Shown: positions 1 to 5,367 of the stretch, piece by piece
Position numbering within the stretch: the first letter of the stretch is position 1
Layout: each line of letters opens with the position of its first letter
Assembly (NCBI GenBank): GCA_035632095.1
Contig: DASQHM010000008.1
Coordinates: forward strand, 1-5,532
DNA length: 5,532 nucleotides
Direction: 5' to 3'
Source: DASQHM01 sp035632095
Lineage (GTDB): Bacteria; Pseudomonadota; Alphaproteobacteria; Ferrovibrionales; Ferrovibrionaceae
Notes under the pieces: model-generated
What the model was told of the DNA's origin: nothing
What the model saw: the letters and a program-made list of their open reading frames with translations, nothing else
The model's database searches: none
Position numbers and translations under genes: made by a program

Positions 1-147
1 AATGATTTCATAATACTGGTCTACCGGGAGGAATCCGCGTGGCCGTGGGCGAAGGCTCAATTCGGCGGGCGGACGCCGCGCCAACTCGGCGACCCCTGGG
101 TCATTTCCAACTCCGAACCGATTTCCGATCCACCGGCGTCCTTGTGA
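1..147 (+). CDS. possible 3' end of an unrecognised CDS cut by the left edge
   Basis: Frame 1 is open from the first base to a TGA at 145-147, giving 48 residues that start NDFIILVYREE and end SDPPASL. The peptide has three Trp, few Arg, and mostly G or C at third codon positions, which suits a real C-terminus more than a random frame in GC-rich DNA. I recognise no family, and the start lies outside the window. A competing reading is a 41-codon ORF in frame 3: GTG at 39-41, stop TAA at 162-164, preceded by a good GGGAGGA site at 26-32. Its product is Arg-rich and looks like nothing known. Only one of the two overlapping frames is likely to be real, and possibly neither is. Confidence 0.33.
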   Translation, partial: NDFIILVYREESAWPWAKAQFGGRTPRQLGDPWVISNSEPISDPPASL

Positions 148-166
148 CGGGCGTCGACGACTAATG

Positions 167-186
167 TCTCCCGCCGTGCGGGGAGA
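167..186. repeat. GC-rich imperfect hairpin upstream of the esterase gene
   Basis: TCTCCC at 167-172 pairs with GGGAGA at 181-186. GC at 173-174 pairs with GC at 178-179, with G180 bulged and a CGT loop at 175-177. No T-tract follows on either strand, so it is not a classic intrinsic terminator. It lies just after the putative upstream stop codons and 60 bases before the esterase start. It could end the upstream transcript, shape the esterase leader, or be a degenerate member of the dispersed CTCCCC/GGGGAG palindromes common in alphaproteobacterial intergenic DNA. The rest of 148-234 shows no promoter I can defend. Confidence 0.35.
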
Positions 187-234
187 GACTGTCATGGCTG
201 GTGCGCACGGGCGAGAACGAAGAGCCTTAACCCT

Positions 235-240
235 GGAGGA
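235..240 (+). promoter_or_regulatory. ribosome binding site of the esterase gene
   Basis: GGAGGA lies 5 bases before the ATG at 246 and 8 bases before a second in-frame ATG at 249. The sequence does not decide between the two adjacent starts. The 249 start has the more usual spacing and would remove only one Met, leaving the signal peptide unchanged. Confidence 0.75.
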
Positions 241-245
241 AACGC

Positions 246-2111
246 ATGATGGTGGAGAAGAGAAGGCGGTTTAAGCCGAAACTGTCGGTTTCGCTCGTTG
301 GCCTGGGCGCGGTGGCGGGCGTCACGCTTGCCGCGGCGCCGGCCATGGCCGATTGCTCGGTGGCGGGAATCACGGCGCTGGGTGTTCCCAACGTCACCAT
401 CACTTCGGCGGTGGATACGCCAGCGACGACCTCGTTGCCGGAGTTCTGCGCGATCAAGGGCACCGTGACGACGACGGGCCATGGCGCGCCCGACGGCTCC
501 GCGATCTTCCTCATGGACCTGCCGGCGAATTGGAATCACAAACTGCTCGGTCTCGGCAATGGCGGTTTCGCCGGCTCGGCGTCGCTCGGCGGCACGCAGG
601 CCGCGCTGATCAAGGGCTATGCGCTTGTCGACAGCGACACCGGCCACGAGGCCGGCTCGACCGACGCGCGCTGGTCGCTCAACCCCGACGGCACGCCCAA
701 CGAAGCGGCGTTGACCGATTACTATTTCCGGGCCGTGCACGAGGTGACGGTGGCGGCCAAGGCGCTGACCGAAGCCTTCTATGCGCAGGGCAAGGTGAAG
801 CACGCCTATTTCGACAGCTGTTCGAATGGCGGTCGGCAAGCCTTGATGGAAGCCTCGCGCTTCCCCGACGATTATGACGGCATCATCGCCGGCGACCCCT
901 TCATGAGCATCCGCTCGATCGCCGCCGGCCCCGGCAACTTCAAGCAGCTCATGACGCCGCAGACTTTCATTCCGGCCGGCAAGAACGGCGCACTCGACGT
1001 CCCCGGGACCTTCCTCAAATTGATCGATCAGGCGACGACCGCCGCCTGCGATGCGGCCGATGGCGTGCAGGATGGACTCATCCAGAACCCGGCGGCGTGC
1101 AACTTCAAACCGCAGACGCTCGTCTGCGCGTCGGGCCAAACCTCGGGCTGCATCCCGGGCTTTACGCAGGGGATGGCCGACTCGCTGACCAAGTATTTCT
1201 CGGCGGCGCGCGACGATGACGGGAATGTCGTCTATAACGGCGCCTCTATCAGCGATTTGAGCGGTCGCGATGGCGCTCCGGCCTGGACTTTCGGCTTCTT
1301 CTCGCCCGGCGATACGTTGCCGACCGGCGGCACCTTCGATCTCAATGCGCAGGAGCCGTGGGGCGGAATCGGCTTCGGCGTAGCGCCGGCGGCATGGCAG
1401 TTCGTCGATCATGCCATCCAGTTCTTTGTCGAGCGGAATCCCAATTTCAACATGCGTACCTTCGACGGCACGCTGCCGACGCCGCTCAGCGACGCCGCCC
1501 TCACGCTGTTCGACCAGCGCACCGAGGCCGGCGATGCGGATGATCCCGCGAAGCTCGACAAATTCATTCGCAAGGATCACAAGCTGCTCATGTATCACGG
1601 CTTCAGCGATCCCGCGCTGACCGCGTTCCGCTCGATCCAATACTATCAGGATCTCGCGGGCATGACCGATGGCGGAATTCCCGAGGTCCAGGAGAATGTG
1701 CGTCTCTTCCTGGCGCCGGGCATGCATCATTGCGGCGGCGGCCCGGGCCCGAACGTGTTCGACACGCTGACGGCGCTCGAGGGTTGGGTGGAGCGGGGAA
1801 TCGGCCCCGACGGGATAATCGCTGCCAAGTTCGTGAACGACAATCCGGCACTAGGCGTCATGCGCACCATGCCGCTCTGCAAGTTCCCGGAGATGGCGCA
1901 TTTCAACGGCGATCCGACCAACCCGGCGCAGGTCAACGACGCCGGGCATTGGACATGCTCGCCGCATGACCGCTCGCTGCTCACTGTCGGCTTGAACGGC
2001 CGTATGGCCGGGCTCGGCGGCAAGCAGGCGGCGGAATTCAACGATGATCGCCACGACCATGATCATGGCGATGGCGATCACCACGGTGACGACCACGGGG
2101 ACCGGGACTAG
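246..2111 (+). CDS. secreted tannase / feruloyl esterase / MHETase-family hydrolase
   Basis: 621-residue exported serine esterase of the tannase family (Pfam PF07519), whose members cleave esters of gallic, ferulic or similar aromatic acids. Residues 1-35 are a Sec signal peptide: basic KRRRFKPK, a hydrophobic core, then APAMA before Asp36. The CS-D-HC catalytic signature is complete. Ser193 sits in DSCSNGGRQ beside Cys192, Asp455 in HGFSDP, and His495 in MHHCGGG beside Cys496. A Ca-binding loop follows the family spacing, with Asp269, Asp272, Val274, Asp276 and Leu278. All ten cysteines (37, 68, 192, 268, 285, 294, 302, 496, 545, 571) fit the five disulfides known in MHETase. The Ser-Asp interval of 262 residues, including the lid, is near MHETase (267) and longer than in A. 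oryzae FaeB (214); these comparison figures are from memory. The last 23 residues are a His/Asp tail. The substrate cannot be read from sequence. It appears monocistronic, with an own RBS and convergent with map. Family assignment is near certain; specificity is open. Confidence 0.93.
   Translation: MMVEKRRRFKPKLSVSLVGLGAVAGVTLAAAPAMADCSVAGITALGVPNVTITSAVDTPATTSLPEFCAIKGTVTTTGHGAPDGSAIFLMDLPANWNHKLLGLGNGGFAGSASLGGTQAALIKGYALVDSDTGHEAGSTDARWSLNPDGTPNEAALTDYYFRAVHEVTVAAKALTEAFYAQGKVKHAYFDSCSNGGRQALMEASRFPDDYDGIIAGDPFMSIRSIAAGPGNFKQLMTPQTFIPAGKNGALDVPGTFLKLIDQATTAACDAADGVQDGLIQNPAACNFKPQTLVCASGQTSGCIPGFTQGMADSLTKYFSAARDDDGNVVYNGASISDLSGRDGAPAWTFGFFSPGDTLPTGGTFDLNAQEPWGGIGFGVAPAAWQFVDHAIQFFVERNPNFNMRTFDGTLPTPLSDAALTLFDQRTEAGDADDPAKLDKFIRKDHKLLMYHGFSDPALTAFRSIQYYQDLAGMTDGGIPEVQENVRLFLAPGMHHCGGGPGPNVFDTLTALEGWVERGIGPDGIIAAKFVNDNPALGVMRTMPLCKFPEMAHFNGDPTNPAQVNDAGHWTCSPHDRSLLTVGLNGRMAGLGGKQAAEFNDDRHDHDHGDGDHHGDDHGDRD
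2040..2108 (+). other. His/Asp-rich C-terminal tail of the esterase
   Basis: Residues 599-621 contain six His and ten Asp among Gly and Arg, with alternating HDHDH and GDHHGDDHG stretches. The composition resembles low-affinity metal-binding tails and loops, such as those of zinc or nickel handling proteins. It follows the last family cysteine (Cys571) by about 28 residues, so it lies outside the folded esterase core. Whether it binds Zn, Ni, Cu or Ca, or is only a disordered acidic tail, cannot be told from sequence. At DNA level the stretch is built from repeated GAY/CAY codons and includes a 12-base palindrome at 2057-2068 that is probably incidental. Confidence 0.8.
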
Positions 2112-2130
2112 GTCTCGCTAACCCTCCGAA

Positions 2131-2157
2131 CCCTCTCCCCCTCGCAGGGGGAGAGGG
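2131..2157. repeat. perfect 12-bp intergenic palindrome between convergent genes
   Basis: The left arm at 2131-2142 (CCCTCTCCCCCT) and right arm at 2146-2157 are exact reverse complements around a 3-base CGC loop. The element lies between the stops of the esterase (2111) and map (2196), so both transcripts would end in the same very stable stem. Neither strand has a run of T after it, so it is not a textbook Rho-independent terminator; transcript 3'-end protection or a Rho-linked stop is as likely. CCCTCTCCCC...GGGGAGAGGG palindromes are widespread dispersed repeats in alphaproteobacterial genomes (established knowledge), and this looks like one of them. Confidence 0.75.
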
Positions 2158-2192
2158 CAGGTTAGGAGCCCGTTTGGGTTCGATTGAACCTG
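2158..2192 (-). repeat. small competing hairpins just after map
   Basis: Immediately beyond the map stop there is a 5-bp stem, GGTTC at 2177-2181 with GAACC at 2186-2190 and a 4-base loop. Overlapping it, CAGGTT at 2158-2163 can pair instead with AACCTG at 2187-2192. These would fold at the 3' end of the sfsA-map transcript, ahead of the large palindrome. No T-tract accompanies them. They may help terminate or stabilise the message, or may be chance structure. Confidence 0.3.
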
Positions 2193-2195
2193 ACG

Positions 2196-3035
2196 CTATT
2201 CGTCGTAAGGCGGCTGGGCCCAGCCCTTGGGCGAGAGGGTGAAGATCTCGTAGCCATCTTTGGTGACGCCGACGGTGTGCTCGAATTGGGCCGAGAGCGA
2301 CTTGTCTTTGGTCACTGCCGTCCAGCCATCGCTCAAGATCTTCACTTCGTAACGCCCGGCATTGATCATCGGCTCCACCGTGAAGAACATGCCCTCGCGC
2401 AGTTCGGGGCCGTCGAGCGGGTCGCCGAAATGCAGGATCGATGGGGCATCGTGGAAGACGCGTCCGATGCCGTGGCCGCAGAAGTCGCGCACCACCGAGA
2501 ACCGGCGCGCCTCGGCGAAGCTCTGGATCGCATGACCGATGGCGCCGGTGCGCACGCCCGGCCGCACGATCTCGATGCCGCGCATCATCGCTTCGTACGT
2601 CACCTCGACCAACCGCCGGGCCTTGAGCGGCACCTTGTCGCCGACGAAGAACATCCGGCTGGTGTCGCCGTGCCAGCCGTCGAGGATCACTGTGATGTCT
2701 ATGTTGAGGATGTCGCCGGCGACGAGCTTTCGGTCGCCGGGAATGCCGTGGCAGACGACATGGTTGATCGACGTGCAGATCGAGCGGGGAAAGCCCCGGT
2801 AGTTGAGCGGTGCCGGGATCGCCCCCTTCCCGACGATGAAGCCGTGGCAAAGACGGTCGAGTTCGTCGGTGGTCGCGCCGGGAGTGACATGCGGCGTGAT
2901 GAAGTCGAGCACTTCGGCGGCCAGCCTTCCGGCCTTGCGCATGCCCTCGAATGCGGGTTCCGGATGGATCTTGATGCGCCGGTCGTCCGGGTCGATCTGT
3001 CTCGTACCAAGGGCGGCACGCGTCGAATTCGTCAT
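2196..3035 (-). CDS. map: type I methionine aminopeptidase
   Basis: 279-residue cytosolic metallopeptidase that removes the initiator Met from nascent proteins after deformylation. The five dinuclear-metal ligands of the family are present: Asp113 in LNIDIT, Asp124 in GDTSRMF, His188 in CGHGIG, Glu221 in FTVEPMI and Glu252 in QFEHTV. The substrate-contacting His96 is in CHGIPG. These match E. coli Asp97, Asp108, His171, Glu204 and Glu235 with offsets of 16 to 17. The first 25 or so residues are a variable extension before the pita-bread fold, longer than in E. coli Map. The ATG is supported by AGGAG at 3045-3049, 9 bases away. It lies 30 bases downstream of sfsA on the same strand, so the two are probably one operon. 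Map is normally essential, and nothing here suggests damage. Confidence in identity is very high. Confidence 0.97.
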   Translation of the reverse strand: MTNSTRAALGTRQIDPDDRRIKIHPEPAFEGMRKAGRLAAEVLDFITPHVTPGATTDELDRLCHGFIVGKGAIPAPLNYRGFPRSICTSINHVVCHGIPGDRKLVAGDILNIDITVILDGWHGDTSRMFFVGDKVPLKARRLVEVTYEAMMRGIEIVRPGVRTGAIGHAIQSFAEARRFSVVRDFCGHGIGRVFHDAPSILHFGDPLDGPELREGMFFTVEPMINAGRYEVKILSDGWTAVTKDKSLSAQFEHTVGVTKDGYEIFTLSPKGWAQPPYDE

Positions 3036-3065
3036 ACCTCTTCGCTCCTAGCTTCGCGGCCCATC

Positions 3066-3764
3066 TCAGAACCTGAGTTCCAATGCCTCGGAGAGTTCAA
3101 TTCCGTCCAGACTGACACGACAATCATAGCACAAGACCTCGACCCCTGCTGCCCGCGCTTGGCGGAGCGCGGCGCCGTAAACCGGGTCGATGTCGGCGGC
3201 GATGCGAAAGCCGCTGCAATCCTTTCGCTGCACTACGTAGAGCATCACCGCCCGGTTCCCGGCCGCCACGACGTCGCGCAGCTCTCCGAGGTGCTTCGTG
3301 CCCCGGGCCGTGACACAGTCGGGAAATTCCGCCGTATCATCCCGTTTCAGATGGACATTCTTCACTTCGACATAGCAAATGGGTTTTCCCGGCGCTTCCA
3401 ACAACAGGTCGATGCGGCTATTGCGGCCGTAGCGGACCTCGCGCCGGATGCTTAAATACCCCGTAAGCTCAGGGATCTTCTGGGCGGCGACGGCTTCGGC
3501 CGCCACGACGTTGGGATGGCCCGTATTGATGCCGACGAGATGATCGCCGACCCGAATCAGCTCCCAGGACCAGCCGAGCTTGCGCTTGGGATTGCCGCTC
3601 GGCAGCAGCCAGACTTCCGAGCCGGGATCGGCAACGCCGATCATGGCGCCGGGATTGGCGCAGTGCGCCGTCACCTCGGCATCGTTGTCGAGGCGGACGT
3701 CGCTCAGAAAACGCTTGTATCGCCGCAGCAGAACGCCGCGTGAAAGAGCAATGGGAAATCGCAT
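3066..3764 (-). CDS. sfsA: SfsA, DNA-binding / putative nuclease
   Basis: 232 residues, close to E. coli SfsA (234). The family was named for stimulating maltose fermentation and is now annotated as a DNA/RNA nuclease with an N-terminal OB-like domain and a PD-(D/E)xK core. Visible signatures are RYKRFLSDV at 15-23, HCANPGAM at 34-41, KRKLGWSWEL at 60-69, and the catalytic-type pair Asp119 (SRIDLLLE) with Glu133-x-Lys135 (YVEVKNV). FPDCVTARGTKHLGEL follows at 147-162. All agree with the E. coli protein from memory. The ATG fits the usual N-terminus, though its upstream site (GGA about 6 bases away) is weak. It is the first gene of the likely sfsA-map operon and is divergent from the molybdopterin-binding gene. 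The in vivo role of SfsA outside E. coli is poorly known. Confidence 0.95.
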   Translation of the reverse strand: MRFPIALSRGVLLRRYKRFLSDVRLDNDAEVTAHCANPGAMIGVADPGSEVWLLPSGNPKRKLGWSWELIRVGDHLVGINTGHPNVVAAEAVAAQKIPELTGYLSIRREVRYGRNSRIDLLLEAPGKPICYVEVKNVHLKRDDTAEFPDCVTARGTKHLGELRDVVAAGNRAVMLYVVQRKDCSGFRIAADIDPVYGAALRQARAAGVEVLCYDCRVSLDGIELSEALELRF

Positions 3765-3876
3765 GCAGATTCCATTAAGACGGGTGGTAATTCTAACAGG
3801 AATTGAGAAAGGTGGATACTGTGCTTGTTAAGAAATTGAGCCTGGAAACGTTGATCAAATTCCATTGGGGGCAGCC
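3765..3876. promoter_or_regulatory. AT-richer divergent intergenic region with presumed promoters
   Basis: These 112 bases separate the start codons of sfsA (minus) and the COG1058 gene (plus) and are visibly richer in A and T than their surroundings, as expected for two back-to-back promoters. A rightward candidate is TTGAGA at 3803-3808 with a weak -10, TGTTAA, at 3826-3831 (17-base spacer). I find no convincing leftward pair. A 5-bp inverted repeat, AATTC at 3789-3793 and GAATT at 3800-3804, has a 6-base spacer and touches the -35 candidate; it could be an operator half-site pair or chance. The call rests on gene orientation more than on motif strength. Confidence 0.4.
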
Positions 3877-4626
3877 ATGAGCGCCGAGAAAATCGTCACC
3901 GCCTGTCTCTTGATCATCGGAAATGAAATTTTGTCCGGACGCACCCAGGACGCGAACCTCGCCTACATCGCCAAGGGGCTCAACGATGTCGGCGTCGAGC
4001 TCAAGGAAGCGCGCGTCATACCCGACGTGCCCGCGACGATCATCGGCACCCTGAACGAGGTACGCGCCAAGTTCGATTATGTCTTCACCACCGGCGGCAT
4101 CGGCCCGACCCATGACGACATCACCTCGGAATGCGTGGCCCAGGCGTTCGGCGTGCCTTGGACGGTCCATCCCGATGCCCATGCGATCTTCCTCGCCCAC
4201 TACAAGCCGGGCGAGCTCAACGAGGCGCGCCTCCGAATGGCGCACACCCCGGAAGGCGCCACGCTGATACCCAACCCGGTGTCGCGCGCGCCGGGCTTCC
4301 GGATGGAAAATGTCTTCGTCATGGCCGGCATCCCCCGCGTGATGCAGGCGATGTTCGACAGCGCGAAGCATCAGCTGGTCGGCGGCAAGCCGGTGCTGTC
4401 GCGCACCGTGAGCTGTCATCTCGCCGAAGGGGTCATCGCCAAGGGTCTCGGCGAGATCCAGCAGCGTCGTCCGACCCTCGACATCGGCTCCTATCCCTTT
4501 TATCGCCGGGGCGAATTCGGCACCAGCCTGGTGTTGCGCGGCCGCGATCCGCTCGAACTCGCCGCCGCCGTCAGCGACGTGATCGAGCTCGTCCGCAGCC
4601 TGGGCGGCACGCCCGTCGAGGAGTAG
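3877..4626 (+). CDS. standalone molybdopterin-binding-domain protein (CinA N-terminal / COG1058 family)
   Basis: 249-residue protein of the MoCF_BD / MoaB-MogA fold. The N-terminus (ACLLIIGNEILSGRTQDAN, 9-27) and TTGGIGPTHDD at 71-81 are the two hallmark segments, corresponding to the molybdopterin/AMP-binding pocket. The region from 82 on has the conserved DIT...VAQAFG and NPVSRAPGF...GIPRVM blocks of CinA N-terminal domains. It lacks the C-terminal nicotinamide-nucleotide deamidase domain of full CinA, so deamidase or competence roles should not be assumed; the function of such single-domain forms is not established. I chose ATG at 3877 because GGGGG at 3866-3870 sits 6 bases before it. A TTG at 3865 would add four residues but lies inside that site. 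It is divergent from sfsA, and a tRNA gene follows 52 bases after the stop. Identity of the fold is secure; biochemical role is not. Confidence 0.9.
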   Translation: MSAEKIVTACLLIIGNEILSGRTQDANLAYIAKGLNDVGVELKEARVIPDVPATIIGTLNEVRAKFDYVFTTGGIGPTHDDITSECVAQAFGVPWTVHPDAHAIFLAHYKPGELNEARLRMAHTPEGATLIPNPVSRAPGFRMENVFVMAGIPRVMQAMFDSAKHQLVGGKPVLSRTVSCHLAEGVIAKGLGEIQQRRPTLDIGSYPFYRRGEFGTSLVLRGRDPLELAAAVSDVIELVRSLGGTPVEE

Positions 4627-4678
4627 CGCCGACCGGCCCCTTTCGTGTAGCGTCCGCCGGTTCGCTCTCGACAAGCAA

Positions 4679-4767
4679 GCCCGCTTGGCGGAACAGGTAG
4701 ACGCAAGGGACTTAAAATCCCTCGGCCCGTAAGGGCTGTGCCGGTTCGAGTCCGGCAGCGGGCACCA
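4679..4767 (+). tRNA. tRNA-Leu (anticodon UAA), CCA encoded
   Basis: A complete class II tRNA. The acceptor stem GCCCGCT at 4679-4685 pairs with AGCGGGC at 4757-4763, then discriminator A4764 and genomic CCA at 4765-4767. The anticodon stem AGGGA (4706-4710) pairs with TCCCT (4718-4722) around loop CTTAAAA, with anticodon TAA at 4713-4715, reading UUA and UUG leucine codons. The long variable arm has a GCCC (4725-4728) / GGGC (4733-4736) stem with a GTAA loop. The T arm GCCGG (4740-4744) / CCGGC (4752-4756) encloses TTCGAGT. The long variable arm and A73 fit leucine. It is on the same strand as both neighbours and no terminator is seen before the next gene. Confidence 0.97.
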
Positions 4768-4794
4768 ACGCCTGTCCAGATAACCTCGTTACCC

Positions 4795-4800
4795 AGGAGG
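4795..4800 (+). promoter_or_regulatory. strong Shine-Dalgarno site of the VOC gene
   Basis: AGGAGG lies 4 bases before ATG 4805, a strong match with slightly short spacing. It fixes the start of the VOC gene and is only 27 bases past the tRNA CCA end. Confidence 0.8.
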
Positions 4801-4804
4801 CTCC

Positions 4805-5260
4805 ATGGGCATCGACATCAGCGGCATGGCGCATGTCATCCTTACCGTCTCCGACTTCCCCGCCGCTCGGGCATTTTACGGCAAACTTCTTTCGCGGATG
4901 GGAATGACCGCAGTCTGCGACACCGATAAGTTCTTCTATTGCGTCGGCGGCCGCACCGCGATTGGCATCGAGCCGTGTGCGCCGGAACATCGCCACGAAC
5001 GCTTTGTCCAGGCCCGGGTCGGATTGCACCACCTGTGCCTTCGCACCCGCTCCCGCGACGATGTCGACACCTGCGCGGCTACTCTGACGGACATGGGCGC
5101 TACCATCGTTCGTGGCCCGCTTGAGGGTACATGGGTACCCGGTTATTACTATGTTCTGTTCGAGGATCCGGACGGTATACGCCTGGAAGTCAACCACGTG
5201 CCTGGTGCTGGAGTCTTCGGTGACGGCGCGGCCTTCAATCCCAACGAAGGCTATAGGTGA
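4805..5260 (+). CDS. VOC-family (glyoxalase/dioxygenase superfamily) metalloprotein
   Basis: 151-residue cytosolic protein made of two beta-alpha-beta-beta-beta modules, roughly residues 7-58 and 72-132. Module one opens with MAHVILTVSDFPAARAFY, and module two contains VGLHHLCLR, then YYVLFEDPDGIRLEV. Candidate metal ligands sit at the four usual places: His10, Glu56 (IGIEP), His76 (less likely His75) and Glu128 (RLEV). This is the two-His, two-Glu set of glyoxalase I, so a divalent-metal enzyme is likely. The reaction cannot be assigned: glyoxalase, dioxygenase, epimerase and antibiotic-binding proteins share the fold. It lacks obvious glyoxalase I glutathione-site motifs that I could recognise. 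The tail after 133 (GAGVFGDGAAFNPNEGYR) looks extended and flexible. The start follows a strong AGGAGG. The gene begins 37 bases after tRNA-Leu and may be transcribed with it. Confidence 0.88.
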   Translation: MGIDISGMAHVILTVSDFPAARAFYGKLLSRMGMTAVCDTDKFFYCVGGRTAIGIEPCAPEHRHERFVQARVGLHHLCLRTRSRDDVDTCAATLTDMGATIVRGPLEGTWVPGYYYVLFEDPDGIRLEVNHVPGAGVFGDGAAFNPNEGYR

Positions 5261-5357
5261 GCAGCACATCCCGATCGGCAGCGCCGGCGTACGGACATCT
5301 CCGCCGCCTTGCGCCTAAAGTCGCCCAGGTGCCCCAGGCAGTTCCACGAACCACAAC
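5261..5357. other. intergenic stretch without recognised signals
   Basis: Between the VOC stop and the RBS of the next gene I see no strong hairpin with a T-tract, no clear -35/-10 pair and no repeat. The two genes may be read as one transcript, or the second may have a promoter I cannot recognise. Confidence 0.4.
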
Positions 5358-5367
5358 GGAGTTCCCC

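Noticed and set aside
192..1730. 512-codon minus-strand open frame inside the esterase gene
   Set aside because: Its product is very rich in Arg, Glu, Ala and Gly with no recognisable motif. It lies antisense to a gene with a clear signal peptide and catalytic residues. Long antisense frames are expected opposite GC-rich coding DNA.
2057..2068. 12-base perfect palindrome CCATGATCATGG
   Set aside because: It lies within the His/Asp-codon repeat region of the esterase tail and is explained by CAT/GAT codon repetition.
2038..2850. 270-codon minus-strand frame overlapping map in another frame
   Set aside because: Arg/Pro/His-rich shadow of map. The true map frame carries all metal ligands.
2184..3455. 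423-codon plus-strand open frame across map and sfsA
   Set aside because: It spans two well-identified minus-strand genes and their intergenic gap, and it has the low-complexity Arg/Asp/Ala/Val composition typical of an antisense shadow.
3769..3866. ATTCCATT repeated at both ends of the sfsA/COG1058 intergenic region
   Set aside because: An 8-base direct repeat in AT-richer DNA (3769-3776 and 3859-3866) is within chance and has no further matching flank.
4712..5269. 185-codon minus-strand frame opposite the VOC gene
   Set aside because: It would run into the tRNA-Leu gene and has no recognisable motif, while the plus-strand VOC frame has a strong RBS and complete metal ligands.
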